Shown here: in pieces, positions 49,401 through 58,023 of the stretch
How positions within the stretch are numbered: position 1 is the stretch's first letter
How the letters are laid out: every line of letters starts with the position of its first letter
Source: Hyaloscypha bicolor E
Taxonomy: Eukaryota; Ascomycota; Leotiomycetes; Helotiales; Hyaloscyphaceae
DNA length: 64,000 nt
Reading direction: 5' to 3'
NCBI RefSeq assembly: GCF_002865645.1
Contig: NW_020194589.1
Span: forward strand, 418,812-482,811
Notes under the pieces: model-generated
What the model was told of the DNA's origin: nothing
The model's database searches: none
Seen by the model: the letters and a program-made list of their open reading frames with translations, nothing else
Made by a program: the position numbers and the translations under genes

Positions 49401-49858
49401 GAGGCCTTTTTATAATATCCTCTCTCTAAATAGTAATTGCGAATTCAGAACCGGCTCTATATTAGAAATACCCAGAAAATTCTAAAAAAGGAATTTATAA
49501 ATAAACTAGAAGATCGGATTAACTTTTCCAAGCTCTTGGGCCTATATAGTAATAATTTATTTACAAATAGAGGCTAAGTTGAGATTTATAAACTAATTAG
49601 GAGACCGGAAGAGCTTTATATCTAATAGTATATACTATATCCGTACTACCTTTATAAGGGGGAATTACCAGAGGTAATTTGCAAGTTAACTGGGCATGGT
49701 TAGTAAACTATATCCCTAACTCTATTATCTGGCGTTATAATAGGGCAAGTATAGGGAGTTTTTGGGGAGGACCAGTAGCCAGGAAAGTTTCAGGGGGTTA
49801 TTTGTAAAGCTATTTGCAGTTTTCTCAGGCCTCTTGAGGACAAGGGCCCAGAGAAGGG
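43470..49858 (+). pseudogene. Dead Gypsy gag-pol region, copy B
   Basis: Stop-riddled, but block order is readable on the plus strand. A gag zinc-knuckle-like segment lies near 44340-44410. A protease-like segment near 44830-44900 reads LVNSDIKAKYIKRKLAL. Reverse transcriptase near 45640-45860 includes TKLDLKD, LSNIxxxFQVYINY, and the catalytic YLDD now reading YLNN. A further reverse transcriptase/RNase H part lies to about 46700. Integrase and a basic C-terminus extend to about 49700. The RT motifs and order RT before integrase identify Gypsy (Ty3) rather than Copia. The Asp-to-Asn change at the catalytic site fits G-to-A RIP. Confidence 0.65.
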
Positions 49859-50479
49859 GTTAATATAATAGGCATTGTGGGAGGCAAACTGCGACAAGAC
49901 AAAAACCCACATAAAGTACACCAGAGCGCAAAACGTGACTTGACAGCAAAACAACAAATCAAAAGCGTAAACAGTAAAGCATAAACAGTGTGCAGTGTGC
50001 AAAAGCTCAATTGATTGAATACTCATGAAGGATTGTTCTCTAAGTCTACAGAAAAACCAGCTTTCTTATGTGATTTCCGCAAGTCACGTGCAAAAGGCCG
50101 CGGCCTTTGCCATGTGACCTAAACCTCAAAACCGCCAAAACAACATGATTTTTGACGAGTACGGCCTGCCGTACCACAGCATACGTAATGGCATATAGAC
50201 AGGTATCAGATGTCGTAGATCTAGTTTCCTATTTTGGGTAAAGATTGTAATCGGAATTATACGGATCGCATAGGATCGTATTTCCTAGTTAAGTAAAGTG
50301 CTTCGCAGGCTTGGCTAAGCACTAGGGAATATATAGGGAGACGCTCCTAGCTTTGGAAAGGGGCATTAATTAGTCTTTTATTGGAATTAATTCTTGGAAT
50401 CAGTTACACTTGCAAGCGTCACTCTGCAGCTTACTTACTTTGACTACTTGTGCATCACCCTGCTATTACGTGCCTCACA
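49859..50479 (+). repeat. Gypsy LTR, third copy, interrupted by a solo LTR
   Basis: LTR sequence 49859-49875 and 50179-50479 surrounds the 303-bp insertion. It ends GTGCCTCACA. Its composition is much closer to normal than the other two copies, so it shows what the LTR looked like before RIP, for example GCATACGTAATGGCATATAG, which reads ATATATATAATAATATATAG in the first copy. Confidence 0.7.
49876..50178. mobile_element. Solo LTR inserted in the third Gypsy LTR
   Basis: 303 bp from TGTGGGAGGC to CCGTACCACA, with TGTGG/CCACA inverted ends. It is flanked by GCAT on both sides (49872-49875 and 50179-50182), a sequence present once in the two empty-site copies at 30786 and 43157. Composition is normal and RIP damage is absent or slight. 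It contains a palindrome AAAGGCCGCGGCCTTT near 50093-50108. It is unrelated to the solo LTR at 369-666. Confidence 0.75.
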
Positions 50480-50740
50480 AAAAATTACTAAATTTTCGAA
50501 TAGAAACTATAATTAAAAAACATATAACTTTGTGTCTTTTAAAGTAATTTTTATAAATTGAATTAGGAACTAAATTATCAGTATAAGGCTTTTCCCTCTA
50601 GGGTTTAAATTTTATTTTATTACATAGGTAGTTAGATTATAAAGAAAAAGAGGCTTTTTAGTTGTGCGTGACCGTGAATTTTGGGGCGTGAATTTTTTTT
50701 TTAATTTTGGTGTAAAATCACGTACAAATTGGCACTTTCG

Positions 50741-50806
50741 CGGGACAGATCGCTTTCGCCGACTAAGGGTAAGGCCACTTAGAAGCGACGTTTAGTCCAA
50801 CTATTA
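50741..50806 (-). repeat. Orphan end of a transposon related to the 12.4-15.0 kb element
   Basis: Reads CGGGACAGATCGCTTTCGCC, then GACTAAGGGTAAGGCC...GTTTAGTCCAACTATTA. It follows the same pattern as the right end at 14931-15017 (CGGGATAC..CTTTCCCC GACTAAAGAGTAGGGCC..GTTAAGTCCGACTATTA). No matching left end was found to the left of the Gypsy nest in this window. Either the other end is lost, or the nest was built into this element. Confidence 0.6.
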
Positions 50807-51642
50807 CATAGTATCTTTCTCAAGGATACTGTTCTGATTGGAGGTTGCCCGAAGGTGCGTGATGGCAATCGATGTTCATCGCAAGGCTGTCGATCGCCTC
50901 GGCACCAAATGACAAGGCTGTCAGTTTTCCTCTCGTATTGGCTCGGTGGCTGAACGGGCTGAGACAATGCCGCGAAAGCCCATTTAGCCGATCGCCGATG
51001 CACCGATCTGCTGTGTTTCACGTCTGTCAACAACGGGATCAATGCAACGATGCAGAAGAGCTTTCCCATGAAGATTCGATGTCAAAGTCAACCCCGGTTG
51101 CCATATCACGTGGAGTTTTTTACCGTTGGACGACCGCAAGATTGACCTCAACCTTACTCGCGCATTTTGGAAAGCCCAAGGAGTGTTGGGCTTTGGGTAA
51201 CTTGAAGAGATGGATACACCGCAAGTACGGGGGTGCTGGGGCAACAGTTGTTGGATCGTCGATCCGCTGCAGAAAAAGAATAACTTTGTACGACACGCTC
51301 GAGTCCCATTCAGCTAACCAAGGATCTCCAACCCCGCAATAAAGAATTCGCGGAGCACTCGTCACATTCCTCAACCTACCTCTATTCTTCTTTTGCAATG
51401 ACCGTACATGACGGCGTACAGATCTTTCCATTTCCATCCTCGTAGAGCATTCTCGGGGAAGAGGGGGGAGCTGTTGGCCGAGTCCTCGCGGCATACAAAG
51501 CCTCCCATGGGGCGCACAGGTGGTTCCCACCGACTCAGAGCTCAAGTTACCGGCTCCTTGGGCGATATCACCTATTCCGACCGTATCAAGGTCTTTGAGC
51601 TTATTAGAGCTTTTGGAATGCCCACCTTAAACTATTCGCAGC
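50807..51642. other. Upstream region of the histidine kinase gene
   Basis: Normal composition, overlapping open frames up to 156 codons on both strands, none with a recognisable domain. Because they overlap one another and have alternative starts, I do not call genes. It should contain the kinase promoter and leader; a small ATG-started frame at 51397-51408 is too short to judge. Confidence 0.45.
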
Positions 51643-54600
51643 ATGTCATTCAGCTCTGCCCGCTCCGCTCCAGCATTGGAAGCTGCATTAGCAGAAGAGC
51701 ACTGCGAACAGAAATCGGAGCTCGACCCGGAAGCACAGTTTAGAGAGAGATTGCGGATCCAGGAACTTCTTAGGTTAGCTTGTTGTGCCTTGATTCCATC
51801 ATCTGCTAACAGAGCGTTAGGTACTTCACACCTCACGATGATGGTCCTGGCCCCGGGGAAGAGAAAGCAAGACTCGCGACTGATACGGCTTTGACCGCTT
51901 TGGCCCAGCTCTGTGCTCATAAGCTCAATTGTCAGCGATCTTTCATCTCCATCATAACCGATTCCAAACAATTTATGGTTGCGGAGGCTACACGGAGGCA
52001 AGCCCGAAAGCAGCGTTCCGTTCTTACGTTTCTATGCTTACCTTTTCAATAGCATCTCCTTGAAAGACGGGGACCAACATGACGAAGGCGATGGTATATA
52101 CCTCGGACAATGCACAATCAGCTTCGAGTGGGGTGTATGCCCCGGAACAATTGCATGCTTCACTGCAATAGATAGCAGTTTGGATGTTCATTCTCGATAC
52201 GTTAAGGCGAGTCGTTCTTACTATGTGATGAACGACATGTCGGCTTTGGAAGGCTTCAAAGATCGACCTTATATTGCAGGATGGCCATTCATGAAGTATT
52301 ACGCCGAGGTTCCAATACACAGTCCCTCTGGACTGACGATCGGAACCCTCTGTGTTGTGGATAACAAAGCCAGAGAGGGGCTGGATATGGAAGGTTTGGG
52401 CATACTGCGAGAAATCTCAGAGGTCATAATGAATCACCTCGAACTCTGTGTCAGCAGGATACACCGCAACAATGCTGAGAAGATGATTCAGGCACTCGGG
52501 AAGTTTGTGGAGGGAAAGGACAGTATGCGAGAATGGTGGATCGAAGCCCAGGCATCACGAGTCGCCGAACCTGGCCTACAACACCTCAGTCTCGAAAAGC
52601 GAGCTGATATCGAGCTTGGATCTCGCAAAGAAGTAAACACGAGCATCGACAGCGTCGTTGGCATGTCTGACAGCCGCCAGACTCAAGTCTTGGATGTACT
52701 CAAATCCCAGTCAGGATCATCGGGGTATTTCAATCCCGCATTGTCTTTATGCACTGGATCATCCTCACCAGAAGCCCGCCATCTGTCAGAAGCAAGCTCG
52801 GAGATACCACGATCTCCAGGGACTACATACACATCACCGGATCCAACACCTGGTGATGAAATGCAAGGACCAAGCCTTGACAACCAGTTTCCTTCACAGG
52901 AACTGTCCGATCTGGAAACAATGCTCAACAGAGCGACCAATCTCATTAGGGAAGGCATTGGTCTTGATGGCATTGTCCTCTTTGATCCTCGATCGTATGA
53001 TGGCCAACTCCTTACGGATTTCAACATTTCCGGAGAGAAGGTCGCTTGGGTCGACAGGCGTAACAGCGGCATTTCACCCACGGCGAAGCCGGTTCCATTC
53101 AGCAATTCTTCCTCATACTTCCCGCCATTCGATAAGCAGACTCCACAACCAAGTAAATACTGCAAAGTGTTGGCATCATCAACTCGCAGGAAATCAAATG
53201 GCGACGGGCTCGCGGGAGAAGGATTGCTAGTTCCGGAAAATATCCTTCAACTGCTCCTACAGCGATATCCGCGAGGCGGCATTCTCAATTACGACAAAAA
53301 GGGATTCATTGACGGAGATGATTCGATCTTCCTGTATCCGTCCGATTCCCGGAAAATTGGCGGGAAACCTGTCATCAAACCGGGGAATGGTGTAGACAGT
53401 GACAGCTCAATGGAGGCAAATAAATTGCGTAGTATCCTCCCCGAAGCTACTTCAGTGTTGCTTCTTCCGTTGTGGGATACGAATCAAGACAAGTGGTTCG
53501 CATACAGCCTAGCCTGGACAACCAATCCTGCTCGCATCTTCCAAAGGCAGGATTTTACATATCTCGCAAGTTTCGGGAATTCTATCATGACCGAACTGTC
53601 CCGTCTAGAGACTATTGCAGCAGACAATGCAAAATCGGGTTTCATATCTTCCATATCCCACGAGTTGCGCTCCCCGCTCCACGGCATCATGGCCAGCGTT
53701 GAACTCCTCCGTGATGCCAATACGGACCCAGTGTCAAACGCAATCATATGCACTGTCGAGTCTTGCGGATCTACTCTCTTGGATACCATCGAGAACCTTC
53801 TGACCTTTACCAAGGTCAATCGCTTAACCGCTCGGGCGAATAGCGTCGTTGCGCGACGCGCGCCATCCGTGGATCTCGCAGCTCTCGTGGAAGATGTCAC
53901 ACAAATGCTCATTGCTGGTCACTATTTCCGTCGGACTGTGGAAGCATCTGGTGCACCACATCAAAAGACTACCGACCCCAAGGCACTCAATGGCAGGGCA
54001 GCTCCTGGACTCGCAGTCATATGTGATATTTCTCCCGAATGTGACTGGGTATTCAAGACGGATGCCGGCATCTGGAAACGGATCTTGATGAACCTGTTGG
54101 GAAACTCTTTGAAGTACACCTCTTCAGGATTTGTTCTTATCAAATTACGGCTCGAGGAAGATTTGCCAGTTCTTGAGTCCAAAGCACGGCCTACTATCTT
54201 AGCAACGCGAGCAAAGGCAATGAGCGACCCGGATCTTCGAGTTGCCTTGTCCCCGATGGCGGACAGGCTGCCCTTGGAGCGCGGGTCCACCACAGGGACA
54301 AAACCTACAAAGACCTTCAATGTCACCCTTACCATCGAAGACTCTGGGAAGGGAATGTCTCAGGACTATCTCACACACCATCTGTTCAAGCCCTTCTATC
54401 AAGAGGACACTCTCAGTCCCGGGACTGGACTCGGCTTGAGCATCGTGCACCAATTAGTATCTTCAATTGGTGGCTCAGCCCATGTCACCAGTGAGTTGAA
54501 CTCAGGCACAGAGGTGCGGATAGACGTTGGTCTTCAGCGTCCAGATCCGACCACTGCCCTGCCGACTCTTTCCGAGCGCCCACAGTTCAAGAGTCTTCGT

Positions 54601-55619
54601 CTGGGCCTCTGCGGGCTTGATGTCGTTCCCGATCTGTCGGAGACACCGAATGGTATACTAGATGCTATAGCTCGACGACGGCTTGCTCTTCGCTCAACTC
54701 TCGCAGACTATGCGATGAACCTTGGATTGTCTGTCTTGGCTGTTGATTCGTTGAACTCTGATGCAGCTGACCTGATTCTCGCCACTGAACCTGAGTACCA
54801 GCGATTAATTTCGTCCCAGAAGTCTTCGTTCCAGAAACCACTGATCGTACTGTCTGCAGAACCAATGATGCGCTATGGGCAGATGAATACAGAGTTTGGT
54901 TCCGCCGCCGTTCTGTCACAGCCGTGAGCTCCAGACACCCCATCCTCCTTCCTTCAAATCAAAGCTCACTTTTTGGAAACAGGTTCGGCCCCAGTAGGTT
55001 CAGGCAAGCTGTGGAGTCTTGCTTCTCGGCTGCTCAAAAACCTCAAGCTCCCACCAAGTCTCTTGCCATCCTCCCAAAGCCCGAGATCCCTGTGGCAACA
55101 GAGACCTCGAAGAACGGCCCCTCGAACGATGCCCCGATTCCGGCAATCACTAAGCCGGAAACGATTCCTCCACCAAAGACACAAGAGCCACTTCTCCCCT
55201 CCGGACAAAAGCGACTCTCCCTCCTCCTCGTAGAAGATAATCCCATCAATCTCAAACTCCTCGTTGCTTCTTTCAAGAAAATGGGGCACAACTACTCCAC
55301 CGCAACCGACGGCTCTCTAGCCGTAGCTGCCTACCGTGACGTAGCCGACACTCGCAATCCCAGATTCGACATCATCTTCATGGATATCCAGATGCCAGTC
55401 ATGGACGGCATGGAAGCGAGTCTTGAAATCAGGAAATACGAGAAGCAGAACGGGTTGCAGCCGGCGATTATCATTGCGTTGACGGCGTTGACGACCCTCC
55501 AGGCTGAGCAGGAGGCGTTGGATGCTGGAGCGGATAGGTTTATGAATAAGCCGGTAAGTATTAAGAAATTGAGGGATGTGGTGGGGGAGTGCTTTCGAGA
55601 GGGTAAAGAAGGCGTATGA
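51643..55619 (+). CDS. Hybrid sensor histidine kinase with GAF domain and receiver domain
   Basis: Two-component sensor that autophosphorylates on His and passes the phosphate to its own receiver Asp, feeding the Ypd1/Ssk1-type phosphorelay. Four exons: 51643-51773, 51821-51997, 52053-54923, 54983-55619, giving 1271 residues. Intron 2 is GC-AG (GGAG|GCAAGC...TCAATAG) inside the GAF domain; introns 1 (GTTAGC) and 3 (GTGAGC) are standard, and all phases agree. GAF about residues 55-190 (ALTALAQLCAHKLNCQRSFI through IGTLCVVD). HisKA has the phosphoacceptor His639 in ISHELRSPLHG. HATPase has Asn783 (NLLGNSLKYT), then EDSGKGM and GTGLGLSI. The receiver has acidic Glu1144-Asp1145 (VEDN), phosphoacceptor Asp1194 (MDIQMPVMDG) and Lys1249 (NKP). 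A low-complexity Ser/Pro linker lies between GAF and HisKA. No transmembrane segment, so it is cytosolic. All catalytic residues are present. Confidence 0.93.
51998..52052 (+). other. GC-AG intron in the histidine kinase gene
   Basis: 55 bp. Donor AG|GCAAGC matches the strong non-canonical GC donor consensus. The branch-like sequence is GCTTAC and the acceptor TCAATAG. Removing it joins VAEATR to SISLKDGDQHDEG across the GAF domain in phase 2. Without splicing the frame hits TAG at 52050-52052. Confidence 0.8.
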
Positions 55620-57952
55620 GAGCTGCGACTGTGGTGATCAAGTTCCCGCCATAGCCGAAGGTAAACGACGGGAAGAAATCAGTAACATTAATATAAATAC
55701 AATGGATCAACATACTTTACACTCCTAACTTCTTTTCGCACTCCACAAATATTATCCTCAATTGCATTCGCACAACTCCTCTCCCCACATATTTGACACT
55801 TACACCTTAACTAATTTCAGTATATAATATGACCACTAATCTACACCGAATATGGACCCCGCGTCTTTGGACCGCAGTAGTCGCTGCTCTAACCTGGGCC
55901 GAGCCCAGAGCCCTAATAACGCTAAAGAGTTAGCTAGATCACGCTTAGGGGGATCCGCTTCTGGCTCCCTAATAATCGGTTACAGTTTCCATGTTATTTA
56001 AATATAAATATTTCTAACTCCTGTTAGTCTGAAACACGGCCACTATTTCTAACCTATTACGATGTCGTGGTGGTATCCGTTCTCGCTCTCCTATGAAACT
56101 GCCAAAAGTCTTTTGGAGCTGATTTTGGACGCTCTGTTATTTCGGTAGCCGATATTCTACTTGATGCTATATCTCGGCGAAGGTACGTAACGAAGAATCG
56201 AGTTCCTCGTTGTTATCAGAGCTTCTAGGGAGTAAAACCGACTGTTTAGGTCACGTGGACGTCTTCATGTGAGCCACGTCGTATGGACTGACAGGTGCGC
56301 AAGGGTTCTTTATCTTTCCCCACCTGTTCTGCAGAATTCCGGTTTTGACGAAACTTCTGCTCACGCACTGACTAGAATGTGCAGTGCTTTATTAGTGCCC
56401 GCGTCTGTACTCCCTGCTCCGGTGTGGAGCGGCCGATAAACGTCAATAAATCAGACAGTGGATCAGGGATGTGAAAATTGTTTAAGTCAGGACTTGATTT
56501 CGTAATAATATAATATAATTACTAGGACTTAATTGTAGTGATATTCTATATAGAAGGGGGTATTATGTGAACTGTATTTAAGTAGCGCGTTTCGTGTTTC
56601 TCTCTAATAAGCAAACCTTCCAGCTTTATATCGCGAGCACTATGAACTGCACACCTAATTCAGCCTAATTATCTTAATCCCTCTACTAACATACCAACCA
56701 ATAACGTCCAAAACTCCACGGGAAAGAAGCATATCAATTCCATGAGATTTATCCTTCCACGTGATGACTTATGCACAAATTATACGTGGTTTATGCAGCT
56801 CCTTACATAGTCCGTAATTGAAGGCTTGATTATTATATAATTACGCTGGAGTTGATTATTATAGAACGTAAATAATTACAAATCATCTCACAGCCCTACG
56901 GTGGATGCATTGCCGGGAGGTTCTGACCGGCTGGGCCCGCGCGCACCAATCTTCACGCGATCAGGAGTGCAGAGCTCCGAGCGAATCACAACTGCACTGA
57001 TTGTCTGAAGCCCTCCTTTCCATCACTGCATATCTCACGCCAGTGCCAGACGAGGTCCAAAGAATGCCTCATTTCAATTATCAATCGAATCCTCAGCCTC
57101 GCGACCCTGATTTCCGTGTAGGGCACGCAAATCTATTTTCGGTTCGTTCAGCCCTCGCCCTTTTCGGTGAGAGAGTTTGGCTAAGCTTTTGGGGGGCGCC
57201 GGGAGATTCGCGCCATGCAGGTTGTTGCATTAGTGCGCACTTCTTAGGGATGCATGATAATAAATTCAGTTTGAGGATCCAGGATTCCAGGCAGGGCCCG
57301 GAGAAGGCTTCGGATGGAGACAGAGGTCTTTCAGGGGATGTTGGCGTGGCGATTCAGTGTCTCCATCGCGGCATGTTAAAGATATAAAAAGTTCACCCAT
57401 TCCCCGAAGCACAGAGCCATCTAGGACTGCGGACTCGAAGAGAGTTGAGACAATCGAGATCCGAAGCCAGATGGGTCAGCAAAGTTGGCAACCCCAGGCG
57501 AGCTTTGGATCAAGCATTTCACTTGGCGACGGTCCAGCCCGCGATGTCGCTGTAAGTTCAGCTCAGCGCCACGATTATCAACTCAATCCTTCTTCCGTGC
57601 TTTGCGCTCACAAACCTATTGGCTCATTGTGTCACAAAGTGGCTGGAGTCGGACCCTCCTGAAGACGCAGACTCCTGATTGCTGGGATGCAGCTGCAATC
57701 CACAATTTCTCGAGCTTTATTGATTTTCAGCCTTGGGCAGAATCCCCCGACATTCACGAATCAGGGAATTGATCTGCGCGATGTCACCCACACATGGCGA
57801 GGCGTAGGCCACGTCTGGGAAGTTGAAGAAGCGCGGGATGGGCCTTGATCCATTGGGCCAGCATTGTCCTCATCTCGCGCCTCAGGGCCAATACGATCAG
57901 GCCTTGGCCCCTTTGAGCCTCATGCTCCCCCTCCACCACCTGAAAAATCACC
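55620..57952. other. Intergenic region between the kinase and the second HET gene
   Basis: 2.3 kb. No convincing gene: the longest frames (57001-57387, 57357-57662, 57485-57772) overlap each other, and the first uses a TTG start. 56479-56691 starts TGTTTAAGTCAGG and ends CTACTAACA, and may be a decayed solo LTR, but no target-site duplication supports this. Confidence 0.45.
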
Positions 57953-57960
57953 TATATAAA
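57953..57960 (+). promoter_or_regulatory. TATA box of the second HET gene
   Basis: TATATAAA, 67 bp upstream of the ATG at 58020 and 145 bp upstream of the ATG at 58098. Confidence 0.5.
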
Positions 57961-57978
57961 GAGGCAGACGTTTCCGTT

Positions 57979-58023
57979 ATGCATAACTTTACGTGTTCTA
58001 GATTCTTGCCCGCAAACCGATGA
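57979..58023 (+). other. Possible upstream open reading frame
   Basis: A 14-codon frame (MHNFTCSRFLPANR) whose TGA overlaps the ATG of the following gene as ATGA at 58020-58023. If transcription starts just after the TATA box, scanning ribosomes would meet it first, which could lower translation of the HET gene. Confidence 0.3.

Larger units (their letters stand above)
30786..50479 (+). mobile_element. Two RIP-damaged Gypsy retrotransposons sharing a central LTR, with nested insertions
   Basis: A 19.7-kb block of structure LTR (30786-31082), internal A, LTR (43157-43469), internal B, LTR (49859-50479). Internal A and B align throughout on the plus strand. B is about 6.4 kb. A, after removing a nested 6.3-kb Copia element, is about 5.8 kb and lacks roughly 450 bp that B has at 46290-46740. 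Such LTR-internal-LTR-internal-LTR arrays arise by unequal recombination between copies, or by insertion into an LTR. Almost all Gs and Cs in mutable contexts are lost. Damage fades toward the right end from about 49.4 kb. All open frames are destroyed, so the element is dead. Confidence 0.8.

Noticed and set aside
49876..50189. First reading of the insertion as 314 bp with a 5-bp GGCAT duplication
   Set aside because: Comparison with the RIP-altered empty sites at 30786 and 43157 shows that ACGTAAT belongs to the Gypsy LTR. Ending the insertion at 50178 gives proper TG...CA ends.
50872..51545. Overlapping frames of 156 codons (plus) and 141 codons (minus)
   Set aside because: They overlap on opposite strands, show no domain, and no homologous motif is recognised. 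They are probably chance frames in GC-balanced DNA.
52683..53165. 160-codon minus-strand frame and other frames inside the kinase
   Set aside because: Antisense shadows of a clear coding exon.
55552..55560. GGTAAGTAT donor-like site near the end of the kinase gene
   Set aside because: Unspliced reading gives the conserved receiver end NKPVSIKKLRDVV followed by a stop, so no intron is needed.
56479..56691. Possible solo LTR (TGTTTAAG ... CTAACA)
   Set aside because: The ends have the TGTT/AACA form, but no target-site duplication or second copy is visible, so it is mentioned only in the intergenic note.
57001..57387. 128-codon plus-strand frame
   Set aside because: It needs a TTG start, has no domain, and overlaps other frames. 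There is no evidence of a gene.
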